From NCBI GenBank assembly GCA_965248765.1, contig CBDFKF010000004.1:1612001-1676000 (forward strand): a stretch of 64,000 nt of DNA. The letters are read 5' to 3'. Below, piece by piece: positions 51,859-62,705 of the stretch (position 1 is the first letter of the stretch; each line of letters opens with the position of its first letter). The position numbers were made by a program, and so were the translations under genes. The notes under the pieces were generated by a model. The model saw nothing but the letters and a program-made list of their open reading frames with translations, was not told the origin of the DNA and did no database searches. The DNA comes from CBDFKF01 sp965248765 (GTDB lineage Bacteria > Pseudomonadota > Alphaproteobacteria > VGEJ01).

Positions 51859-53715
51859 CTAGCCGGGTGTCCCCGCGTGCGGTGACCCAGCGTCGATGTC
51901 GACTTCATTACCTTCCCCAGTCTCCCACTGCGCCTGCAAGGCGCGGAGGCGTGCCAACCCCTGATCCGTCATGCCCTCGGCCAGCGCCGCAACGGCCTCA
52001 CGACGTTCCGTCGTCACAGCGACCGCTAAACGATGCCGTGCCAACACGTGGCGCCAGCCCCGCTCCGCTTGAGCCTCATCCGCATCCGGCCGGGCCCACG
52101 GCTCCAAAACGCTCGACCGCGCGCGCTCCACACGATCGATCAACCCGCCCAAGCCGCGGTCACTCAGGTGGCGTCTGACCCCTGAGAAGTCAAGGGAACC
52201 CTCGCCCGCGGCCACATCTAGGAGCGCCTGGGCCAAGCTGTCAAGTTCAGGAGTCACAAAGGCCGCCGTCGACAGCTCCTCAGCCACATCGGGCAACAGC
52301 CCCGGGTGGTTGAGGAGCGTGAGTATGAGGAGGCGCTCACGAGCCGCGGAGTTCGCAACCTCGCCGGAGCCGAGGGCTTGACCACGCTGCAACCGGGCGC
52401 CGCGGGCCCGTGTGGATCGGGGCTCCTGCATACGCCCGGCCTCACCGCGCGAGCCGAACAGGTCGGCAAGTCGGGTCTCGAAGAAATCGCGGTAGTACGC
52501 GCGGACCGTAGCATCGCCGATTCGGCCGCTGAGTTCGGCCAGGGATCGGCGCACCGCAGCCCTACGCTCCGGCGTATCGAGGACGCGATCGCCTAAGGCA
52601 TCCTGCCACAACACCTCGGACAAGGGCACCGCGGCCTGTATGCAGTCCGTGATTGCGCCCGGCCCGTGCTTGTGCGCCAGGCTGTCGGGATCCTCACCCC
52701 ACGGTAGGAAGGCAAATCGCAAGGAGTGTCCTGGACGCACCAGCGGCAGGCAACGATGAGCTGCACGCTCGGCTGCTCGCCGACCGGCCGCGTCTCCGTC
52801 AAGGCACAGCACCGGCTCGGGCGAGAGCCGCCACAGCAAACCGATGTGGTCCTCGGTGAGGGCGGTGCCGAGCGGCGCGACGGCGTTCGCAAAGCCGGCC
52901 TGATGCAGCGCGATCACGTCCATGTAGCCCTCGGCCACCACCACCGTGCCTGCCTCATGCGCCGCCTTACGTGCGCGAGCGAGGTTGTAGAGCACCCGCC
53001 CTTTGCGGAAGAGCGGCGTCTCTGGAGAGTTGAGGTACTTGGCCCGGGCCTCGCCTAGTGCACGACCGCCGAAGGCGATCACACGACCGCGGGCATCGGC
53101 AATTGGGAAAATTATGCGATCGCGGAAGCGGTCAAAGCTCGGACCACTGTCCTCGGGCGCGATCAGCAGCCCGGCCTCGACAAGGAGCCGTTCCTCGATG
53201 CCGGCGCTCAGCATTGCCTCTTTAAGCGCGGTACGGCGGTCCGGTGCCAAACCAAGGCCGAACTCAGCGATTGTCGCTGGGCTCAAGCCCCGGGCCTCGA
53301 GATACTGACGGGCACGGAGCCCCTCTGGCCCGCGAAGCCGCTCGGCGAACGAGCCCGCAGCTTGCTCCACCACACGGTAGAGGCTCGTTTGTTGCGCCTC
53401 TCGCGCGCGAGACTCGGGTGTGGAGACCGGCATTGGCACCCCGGCATCGGCGGCGAGTCGCTCGACCGCCTCGGGGAATCTCAGGCCCTCGGCCTGCATG
53501 ACGAAGTCGAAGTGCGTGCCGTGCGCGCCGCACCCGAAGCAATGATAGAAGCCCTTGTCCTCGTTCACAGTGAACGAGGGCGTCTTCTCCTTGTGGAATG
53601 GGCAGAGGCCGACATGCTCGCGCCCGCGCTTGCTCAGTCTGACCCGGCGCCCGATCAGGTTCGCCAGGCCGATGCGCGCACGTACCTCGTCGAGAAAATC
53701 GGAAGGGAATGCCAT
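51859..53715 (-). CDS. dnaG: DNA primase
   Basis: 618 residues. The zinc-binding domain carries C38 and H41 (CPFH) with C59 and C62 (CFGCG) in the stretch VGLCPFHKEKTPSFTVNED. The RNA-polymerase domain includes LAPDRRTALKEAML and FPIADARGRVIAFGGRALG with YLNSPETPLFRKGRVLYNLA. The TOPRIM part holds VVAEGYMDVIALHQAG, GTALTEDHIGLLWRL and VLCLDGDAAGRRAAERAAH, with the metal D-x-D. The C-terminal helicase-binding domain is variable here. It primes both strands at the replication fork. Upstream of rpoD, downstream of yqeY. Confidence 0.95.
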   Translation of the reverse strand: MAFPSDFLDEVRARIGLANLIGRRVRLSKRGREHVGLCPFHKEKTPSFTVNEDKGFYHCFGCGAHGTHFDFVMQAEGLRFPEAVERLAADAGVPMPVSTPESRAREAQQTSLYRVVEQAAGSFAERLRGPEGLRARQYLEARGLSPATIAEFGLGLAPDRRTALKEAMLSAGIEERLLVEAGLLIAPEDSGPSFDRFRDRIIFPIADARGRVIAFGGRALGEARAKYLNSPETPLFRKGRVLYNLARARKAAHEAGTVVVAEGYMDVIALHQAGFANAVAPLGTALTEDHIGLLWRLSPEPVLCLDGDAAGRRAAERAAHRCLPLVRPGHSLRFAFLPWGEDPDSLAHKHGPGAITDCIQAAVPLSEVLWQDALGDRVLDTPERRAAVRRSLAELSGRIGDATVRAYYRDFFETRLADLFGSRGEAGRMQEPRSTRARGARLQRGQALGSGEVANSAARERLLILTLLNHPGLLPDVAEELSTAAFVTPELDSLAQALLDVAAGEGSLDFSGVRRHLSDRGLGGLIDRVERARSSVLEPWARPDADEAQAERGWRHVLARHRLAVAVTTERREAVAALAEGMTDQGLARLRALQAQWETGEGNEVDIDAGSPHAGTPG

Positions 53716-53787
53716 CCGGTCTGCCTGACCAAACTATAACAAGACCTGAGTGCCCGCGCACCAGCGTCGACCGTCCGGGTGCGACGT

Positions 53788-54249
53788 CTAGTTGGCGGTC
53801 AAGAGTTCCTTGACGATGCCGCTCGCCTTGCCGAAATCCATGCGTCCGGCATAGCGTTCTTTGAGCTGACCCATTATGCGGCCCATATCCCTTATGCCGG
53901 ACGCGCCGACCTCGGTGATAACCTCCCGCGTGACAATCCGTATCTCGTCTTCGTCGAGCTGTTTGGGCAGGAAGCCCGAAATGATCTTTGCTTCCTCTTC
54001 TTCCTGGCGCACTAGGTCTTCGCGCCCGCCTTGGTGATACAGCTCGATGCTCTCGCGCCGTTGGCGCACCATGGTAGAGAGCATATTGACGATGTCGTCA
54101 TCAGTGATCGTTTCCCGCCCACCATCGCCGCGCGCCGCGATCTCGCGATTCTTGAGGGCGGCCAGGATTAGGCGCAACGTCGATATGCGACGTGCATCCC
54201 TCGCTTTCATCGCCTGCTTGAGTTCGTCGCTGAGCCTTGTCCGGAGCAT
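53788..54249 (-). CDS. yqeY: GatB/YqeY domain protein
   Basis: 153 residues with the usual MLRTRLSDELKQAMKARDAR and RISTLRLILAALKNREIAAR, then DDDIVNMLSTMVRQRRESIE, EEAKIISGFLPKQLDEDEIR and GRIMGQLKERYAGRMDFGKA. The fold is shared with the tail of GatB, and the protein is thought to assist tRNA-dependent amidation or a related tRNA step. It is the first gene of yqeY-dnaG-rpoD, 72 bp before dnaG, and is divergent from carA (233 bp between starts). Confidence 0.9.
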   Translation of the reverse strand: MLRTRLSDELKQAMKARDARRISTLRLILAALKNREIAARGDGGRETITDDDIVNMLSTMVRQRRESIELYHQGGREDLVRQEEEEAKIISGFLPKQLDEDEIRIVTREVITEVGASGIRDMGRIMGQLKERYAGRMDFGKASGIVKELLTAN

Positions 54250-54363
54250 GCCCTTGTCCGAGTCCGGCGTGGGCAGTCATGCTACTCGATGCCAAGGTGT
54301 CCTGGCAAATCCAAAAAATATTATAACCTGCTGAAATTACACAATAATATCGTCCACCCGGGG

Positions 54364-54392
54364 TTGACGATGGCACGCTATTTGCCTATGTT
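54364..54392 (+). promoter_or_regulatory. Sigma70-type promoter for carAB
   Basis: TTGACG (54364-54369) and TATGTT (54387-54392) are spaced 17 bp, about 90 bp before the carA start. An A+T-rich stretch at 54307-54351 (AAAAAATATTATAA, then ACACAATAATAT) lies just upstream and could be an UP element or a divergent promoter for yqeY. Confidence 0.6.
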
Positions 54393-54482
54393 CCGCCACA
54401 ACCCTGCCCACCCGAGCCGGTTTTGACCGGCCTTGAAGGCACGGTGATCTCGTGCCCTGCGGCCCGTCTCCGGGGAGTCAAC

Positions 54483-55658
54483 ATGCCTGAGCGCGCCAGC
54501 CCGTCGATAGCGGCTTGCCCCACCGGTGCGAGCGCCGCATTGGTGCTGGCCGATGGCTCAGTGTCCTGGGGCGCGGGCCTCGGCGCCGTGGGTACCGCTA
54601 CCGGCGAACTATGTTTCAACACCGCGATGACGGGATATCAGGAGATCGTCACCGATCCTTCGTACGCGGGGCAGATCATCACGTTCACTTTCCCACACAT
54701 TGGCAACGTCGGGGCCAATGAAGAGGACATCGAGGCTCCGGCGCCGGCGGCACGCGGCATCGTGGTACGCATGCCGATCACCGAGCCGAGCAGCTTTCGT
54801 GCTGCCGAGGGACTCGACACCTGGCTGAGACGCAGCAATCTCGTCGGGGCGAGCGGCATTGACACCCGTCGCCTTACCCGACTCATCCGTGACGGCGGGC
54901 CGCAGGCCGCGACGATCTGTCACGCGCCGCGCGGGGGCATCGATACTGCCGCCCTTGTCGAAGCGGCGCGCGCCTGGCCTGGGCTCGAGGGCATGGACCT
55001 TGCGCGTGAGGTGAGTTGCACACAAACCTACCAGTGGCGCGAAAGTCGGTGGCGGCTCGGTGCCGGTTACGGTGGGCAGGATGCGCCGCGATTCCGTGTG
55101 GTCGCCGTCGACTATGGGGCCAAGCGCAACATCCTCCGCTGTCTTGCCTCGGCTGGATGCGAAGTCACCGTAGTTCCCGCAACGGCTGAGCCCGATGACA
55201 TCCTCGCCCACGAGCCGGACGGGGTCTTTCTTTCCAACGGGCCGGGCGATCCTGCGGCCACAGGTGCGTACGCGATCCCCACCATCCAACGCCTACTGAC
55301 GACCGGACGCCCGATTTTCGGCATCTGCCTTGGCCATCAGCTCCTGGCGCGTGCGCTCGGTGCCGAGACGACAAAAATGCATCGCGGCCATCGCGGCGCG
55401 AACCATCCGGTGAGGGACCTCGACACCGGCCGCGTGGAGATCACGAGCCAGAACCATGGCTTCGTCGTTGAGGCTGACTCCCTGCCGTCTGGCGTCACCG
55501 CGACCCACACCTCGCTGTTCGACGGCAGCCTCGAGGGCCTGCGCCTCGACGACAAGCCGGTTTTTTCGGTCCAGTATCACCCCGAGGCCTCGCCGGGCCC
55601 CCAGGACAGCCACTATTTGTTCGACCGCTTCGTCCGGCTGATGGAGCAATACCGGTGA
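54483..55658 (+). CDS. carA: Carbamoyl-phosphate synthase small subunit (glutaminase)
   Basis: 391 residues from ATG 54483; a longer in-frame start at 54423 adds unfamiliar residues. N-terminal domain: ALVLADGSVSWGAGLG, TGELCFNTAMTGYQEIVTDP and SYAGQIITFTFPHIGNVG. The class I glutaminase domain has FLSNGPGDPAA, the nucleophile in IFGICLGHQLLARALG, VEITSQNHGFVVE and FSVQYHPEASPGPQD (catalytic His and Glu). It hydrolyses glutamine and feeds ammonia to CarB for carbamoyl phosphate, used in arginine and pyrimidine synthesis. The carA-carB gap is 87 bp. Confidence 0.96.
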   Translation: MPERASPSIAACPTGASAALVLADGSVSWGAGLGAVGTATGELCFNTAMTGYQEIVTDPSYAGQIITFTFPHIGNVGANEEDIEAPAPAARGIVVRMPITEPSSFRAAEGLDTWLRRSNLVGASGIDTRRLTRLIRDGGPQAATICHAPRGGIDTAALVEAARAWPGLEGMDLAREVSCTQTYQWRESRWRLGAGYGGQDAPRFRVVAVDYGAKRNILRCLASAGCEVTVVPATAEPDDILAHEPDGVFLSNGPGDPAATGAYAIPTIQRLLTTGRPIFGICLGHQLLARALGAETTKMHRGHRGANHPVRDLDTGRVEITSQNHGFVVEADSLPSGVTATHTSLFDGSLEGLRLDDKPVFSVQYHPEASPGPQDSHYLFDRFVRLMEQYR

Positions 55659-55745
55659 TGCGATCACGCCCCCCGGTCGTGCAATCGGTTCACCGAATCC
55701 ACTCCAATGAACTAGTGGCGGCACACCCAGGTCGCGTACGGCGCG

Positions 55746-59008
<3,263 letters not shown>

Positions 59009-59061
59009 GGCTCCGCCCGACGAAAACGCGTCGGGCGTGGCTGTTAGCGAGTTTCCTAGCG

Positions 59062-59535
59062 ATGAAGAATGAGCCCATGACCGCTAAGGGCTTCAACAGC
59101 CTTGCTACGGAGCTGAAGCGGTTGAAGACGGTGGAACGGCCAGCGGTGATCAAGGCGCTGTCAGAGGCACGCGAGATGGGAGACATCTCGGAGAATGCGG
59201 AATATCACGCCGCCAAGGAGCGTCAGAGCTTCGTTGAGACGCGGGTGGCTCAGATTGAGGAGAAGATCAGCCTCGCCCGTGTGATCGAAGTCGACAAGCT
59301 CACTGGTAAAGAGGTGAAGTTCGGTGCGACGGTCGGCCTAAAGGACGAGGATACCGACGAGTCGCTGCGCTACCAGATCGTTGGTGTCGATGAAGCCGAC
59401 ATCCGGGAGGGCCGATTGTCCGTTACCGCGCCGCTCGCTCGCGCTCTGATCGGCAAGGCCAAGGGCGAGAGCATTGAGGTCACCACGCCGGGCGGCTCTA
59501 AATCGTATAAGATCGTCTCTGTCGCATTCAAGTGA
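59062..59535 (+). CDS. greA: Transcription elongation factor GreA
   Basis: 157 residues. The coiled-coil domain begins MTAKGFNSLATELKRLKTVE, then RPAVIKALSEAREMGDISEN with the tip acidic residues (EMGDISENAEY), and the FKBP-like C-domain follows: VKFGATVGLKDEDTDESLRY and GVDEADIREGRLSVTAPLAR. It rescues backtracked RNA polymerase by stimulating transcript cleavage in the secondary channel. It lies 53 bp after carB, the usual alphaproteobacterial arrangement. The Met six residues into the frame is an alternative start. Confidence 0.95.
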   Translation: MKNEPMTAKGFNSLATELKRLKTVERPAVIKALSEAREMGDISENAEYHAAKERQSFVETRVAQIEEKISLARVIEVDKLTGKEVKFGATVGLKDEDTDESLRYQIVGVDEADIREGRLSVTAPLARALIGKAKGESIEVTTPGGSKSYKIVSVAFK

Positions 59536-59605
59536 GCGCGGCGCGCGCGCGCAGCTACTACGGTCATGAGCCGGCCCGCGGGGTCGTTCGTCGGGATGTT
59601 GCCGG

Positions 59606-60601
59606 GTGAGCGAGCCGTCATGTTGGGTTCTCACCGACGGTAAGGCTGGCACCGAGAACCAGTGCATTGGCCTGGCCGAGGCGATCGGCCTCGATCCGTT
59701 AATCAAACGCGCGCGGCCTCGCCCGCCATGGACGTGGATGCCCGTGCGGCACTGGCCGATGCCGTTCCAAGCCTTGCCGGTCGACGGAGGTCCGTTCGCT
59801 CCGCCGTGGCCGGATCTCTTGATCGCGTCGGGACGGCGCAGCATCCCGTATGCACTTGCCATCAAACGCGCCAGCGGTGCGGCCACGCTCACCGTCCAGA
59901 TCCAGGACCCGCGTGTTCCAACACGTTTGTTCGATCTTGTAGTACCGCCCCGGCACGACCATGTGCGCGGCGCCAACGTTCTCGAGACACGAGGTGCCTT
60001 GCACCGCATCACGCCGGCGCGCTTATCCGAGGCGGCGGCACGTGGCGCCGCGAGCTATGCGCGTCTGGCACGTCCGCTGATCGCCGTGTTGATCGGTGGT
60101 TCTAGCCATAGCTATAGGATGACGCGTGATCGCATGCATTGGCTGGGGGAGCGGTTGGCGGTCATGGCCGCCGCGGGCGCCGGCTTGGCTGTCACCGCCT
60201 CGCGCCGCACCAGCGATGAGAATATGAGCGTGTTGCACGAGGCGCTCGCCGGCACCGCGGCGGAGATCTGGAACGGGGTCGGCGAGAATCCGTATTTTGT
60301 TTTTCTCGGCCTTGCCGATGCGATCGTGGTTACCTGTGATTCGGTCTCCATGACATCCGAAGCTTGCAGCACGGGAAAGCCGGTTTATGTCGTAGAGCTA
60401 GTGGGCGGTTCTCGCAAATTCCAGGAATTCCACGAGAGGCTGCGCGCCGACGGGCTCACTCGCCCGTTCACCGGCGTGCTCGATCATTGGTCTTACGCGC
60501 CGCTTCGCGACACCGAGGAGGTGGCCACTGAGGTCCGGCGATGTCTTGGCTTGGCAGAGCGCGAAGACGGGGTTGCGAATCGGATGAGCGGCTGCATATA
60601 A
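59606..60601 (+). CDS. ELM1/GtrOC1-family protein (DUF1022)
   Basis: 331 residues from GTG 59606. It opens PSCWVLTDGKAGTENQCIGL with LLIASGRRSIPYALAIKRAS, then TLTVQIQDPRVPTRLFDLVV and PPRHDHVRGANVLETRGALH. Next come LIGGSSHSYRMTRDRMHWLG, TASRRTSDENM and VVTCDSVSMTSEACSTGKPV with ELVGGSRKFQEFH, all hallmarks of the ELM1-like family. Plant ELM1 acts in mitochondrial fission, and bacterial members are thought to be glycosyltransferase-B-like. Bacterial role unknown. Sits between greA and trxB, a common order in this group. Confidence 0.85.
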   Translation: MSEPSCWVLTDGKAGTENQCIGLAEAIGLDPLIKRARPRPPWTWMPVRHWPMPFQALPVDGGPFAPPWPDLLIASGRRSIPYALAIKRASGAATLTVQIQDPRVPTRLFDLVVPPRHDHVRGANVLETRGALHRITPARLSEAAARGAASYARLARPLIAVLIGGSSHSYRMTRDRMHWLGERLAVMAAAGAGLAVTASRRTSDENMSVLHEALAGTAAEIWNGVGENPYFVFLGLADAIVVTCDSVSMTSEACSTGKPVYVVELVGGSRKFQEFHERLRADGLTRPFTGVLDHWSYAPLRDTEEVATEVRRCLGLAEREDGVANRMSGCI

Positions 60602-60645
60602 CGGGGCGGGAGGAGCGCCAGACCAATGGCACCCGCTAGACACGA

Positions 60646-61614
60646 ATGTCCGAACAGCACCACAGCAGAGTCCTGATTCTCGGTTCGGGACCAGCCGGGC
60701 TCACGGCAGCCGTTTATGCTGCGCGAGCTGGCCTTGAGCCAATGCTCGTCCATGGGATGGAGCCTGGCGGGCAGATGACGATCACCACCGATGTCGAGAA
60801 CTACCCGGGGTTCGCCGACGTCATTCAGGGTCCCTGGCTGATGGAGCAGATGCAGCGCCAGGCAGCTAACGTCGGCACTCGCATGTTCAATGATCTCGTT
60901 CTCTCCGTAGATCTCTCGCAACGGCCTTTTTGTTGCCTCGGCGATTCGGGCGATCAGTATCTCGGCGATAGCCTGATCCTTGCCACCGGCGCCCAAGCGC
61001 GCTGGCTCGGATTGGAGAGCGAGGAGAAATTCAAGGGCTTCGGCGTTTCCGCCTGTGCGACGTGCGATGGCTTCTTCTTTCGCGGCAGGCGGGTCGCGGT
61101 GATCGGCGGCGGCAACACGGCGGTCGAGGAAGCGATCTTCCTCACCCACCATGCTGACCGTGTCGATCTCGTCCACCGCCGCGATGCGCTGCGCGCCGAG
61201 AAGATCCTGCAGGAGCGGTTGTTCGCGAACCCGAAGATCACCGTGATCTGGGATCATGTCGCGGAGGAGATTCTCGGCGAGGCTGATCCGCCCACCGTTA
61301 CTGGATTGCGCCTCAGGGACGTAAAGTCGGGCGCCGCGCGCGATCTCGCTCTTGATGGTGTTTTTGTCGCCATCGGACACGATCCGACGACCGCTATCTT
61401 ACGCGGACTCCTGGACATGGATGGGGACGGCTATATTCGGACTGCCGCCGATTCGACGAGCACTAGTGTCCCCGGCGTGTTCGCGGCCGGTGATGTGCAG
61501 GACAAAGTATTCCGCCAAGCCGTGACCGCGGCGGGAACGGGTTGCATGGCCGCGCTGGAGGCGGAGAAGTTCCTCGCCGAGGGCGTTATCGATAGCGCGG
61601 CAGCCGCCGAGTAG
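60646..61614 (+). CDS. trxB: Thioredoxin reductase
   Basis: 322 residues. The FAD motif VLILGSGPAGLTAAVYAARAGL is followed by GGQMTITTDVENYPGF, the redox pair Cys137-Cys140 in SACATCDGFFFRG, the NADPH motif VAVIGGGNTAVEEAIFL with HRRDALRA, and the closing VPGVFAAGDVQDKVFRQAVT. It reduces thioredoxin with NADPH in the cytoplasm. The start ATG 60646 is 44 bp past the ELM1-like stop. A LysR remnant follows, matching the trxB-lysR order seen in related genomes. Confidence 0.95.
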   Translation: MSEQHHSRVLILGSGPAGLTAAVYAARAGLEPMLVHGMEPGGQMTITTDVENYPGFADVIQGPWLMEQMQRQAANVGTRMFNDLVLSVDLSQRPFCCLGDSGDQYLGDSLILATGAQARWLGLESEEKFKGFGVSACATCDGFFFRGRRVAVIGGGNTAVEEAIFLTHHADRVDLVHRRDALRAEKILQERLFANPKITVIWDHVAEEILGEADPPTVTGLRLRDVKSGAARDLALDGVFVAIGHDPTTAILRGLLDMDGDGYIRTAADSTSTSVPGVFAAGDVQDKVFRQAVTAAGTGCMAALEAEKFLAEGVIDSAAAAE

Positions 61615-61689
61615 CTGGAAAACTCGGCATTCGCGTCGTTGCAATGGCGGACGTGGCGGCGGCGAAAGCGGATGCTGCCGGGTGCCGAT

Positions 61690-61818
61690 ATGGACTGGGA
61701 CAAGCTCCAGACATTCCACACGGTCGCCGCGATCGGGAGTTTCACGCGGGCGGTCGGGCTTCGTCTAAACCATTACGAAGATCGAGGGTCCGGTATCGCG
61801 GTTGTAGCCATCGCATGA
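61690..61818 (+). pseudogene. LysR-type regulator remnant (N-terminal HTH only)
   Basis: ATG 61690 opens MDWDKLQTFHTVAAIGSFTR, the first helices of a LysR-family HTH, but the sequence then diverges (AVGLRLNHYEDRG) and stops at TGA 61816-61818. The recognition helix and the whole effector domain are missing. trxB is often followed by a lysR gene in this bacterial group, so a real gene was probably lost here. Confidence 0.5.
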
Positions 61819-61879
61819 TAATGCGGCTTTTGCATACCAGACTTGTCCGCGCTGGGGTGGTTTTTGTCGGTCTCGGCCT

Positions 61880-62045
61880 TACATAGGGACCATGAGGCTC
61901 CAGTTGCTGTCGGAGCTTCGGCTTCGGGTCGCAAGATCGGAAGCCGGCATTTCGGAGAATCCCCCCTCTCCGAGACGTCATCACGTCTCCTAGACGTACT
62001 TCCTCCCTGTTAGACTGGCCGGAGCGTGACGCTCCGGCCATTTTT
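61880..62045 (+). ncRNA. Candidate small RNA with C-rich loops
   Basis: Between the LysR remnant and the convergent dioxygenase gene, the plus strand forms a series of hairpins: GGCTTC/GAAGCC (61920-61945), CGGAGA/TCTCCG with a C-rich loop (61953-61972), an overlapping alternative GAGACG/CGTCTC (61972-61989), a single-stranded CTTCCTCCCTGTT (61999-62011), and a strong terminator (62017-62045). C-rich loops complementary to Shine-Dalgarno sequences are typical of several alphaproteobacterial sRNA families. The 5' end is uncertain and no clean promoter was seen. No open reading frame of note is present. Confidence 0.4.
62017..62045 (+). terminator. Strong rho-independent terminator
   Basis: GGCCGGAGCG (62017-62026), TGA loop, CGCTCCGGCC (62030-62039), then ATTTTT. 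A 10-bp perfect stem with a tract of five T on the plus strand. It would end a plus-strand transcript, either trxB read-through or the candidate small RNA. Confidence 0.75.
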
Positions 62046-62099
62046 CTCCGTTTTCGCGAATGTGGTCATCGCGCGCGGGAATCGTTGGGTCATTCCCAA

Positions 62100-62705
62100 T
62101 TAGCGGAAACATGGGCCGTGAATCCAACCGACGCCCCCGTAGCGCGTGCCACGGGTCACCGGCGCCACACGGTGCGTCTGGAACGCCGGGAACACGATGA
62201 GGCTGCCAAGCGCACGCATTTCCAGATGCGCGGTGTCGACACCCATGAACTCGAGGTCGCCGCCCTCATAGTCCTCAGGGCGTGACAGCTGCAGCGTGAA
62301 ACCGAGTTTTCGCGAGGCATTGACGCCGGTGCCAACATCGATGTGCCAATCGTAATGATCGGCCTTGCTCGCCTCGTATCGCATGAGCCAGGGCTCGTCG
62401 TCGGCGACGAACCCGGTGAGGTCGAACCCGTAGCTCCGCGAATTGATATTGCTGACCTCCGTCGAAACGATGCTGAGCGGAAATCCGTCGTTGCGCACCC
62501 GCAGACGCTGTTGCGTCATCGAACGCATGGTGGGGACTGCCGAAAACTCGCCGCGGCCGCCATGACCTGCGACACGGCCTTCTCGCCACCCGTCGGGCAG
62601 CGCGGAATCGAGGATTTGTCGACACTGCTCGGCCGTCAACGCCTGCTTCACGTGCACATTCGTGATGGTTGGGTTTCTCAGGGGTAGCGTCGGGAAGACA
62701 ATCAT
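62100..62705 (-). CDS. Fe(II)/2-oxoglutarate-dependent dioxygenase (PKHD/2OG-FeII type)
   Basis: 201 residues. HYDWHIDVG supplies the His-x-Asp facial ligands, and HRVAPVTRGTRYGGVGWIHG carries the distal His and the Arg that binds 2-oxoglutarate. The middle reads GFTLQLSRPEDYEGGDLEFM, and the N-terminal region is LTAEQCRQILDSALPDGWRE. This matches the PKHD-type hydroxylase family; the substrate is likely protein or a small metabolite and is unknown. Its ATG overlaps the TGA of the TPR-sulfotransferase gene (62702-62705), so the two are translationally coupled and may act on the same target. Confidence 0.88.
   Translation of the reverse strand: MIVFPTLPLRNPTITNVHVKQALTAEQCRQILDSALPDGWREGRVAGHGGRGEFSAVPTMRSMTQQRLRVRNDGFPLSIVSTEVSNINSRSYGFDLTGFVADDEPWLMRYEASKADHYDWHIDVGTGVNASRKLGFTLQLSRPEDYEGGDLEFMGVDTAHLEMRALGSLIVFPAFQTHRVAPVTRGTRYGGVGWIHGPCFR

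Noticed and set aside
49742..54249. CRISPR or repeat array in the housekeeping region
   Set aside because: No spaced direct repeats were seen; the short similarities are codon-level repetition in acidic stretches of rpoD.
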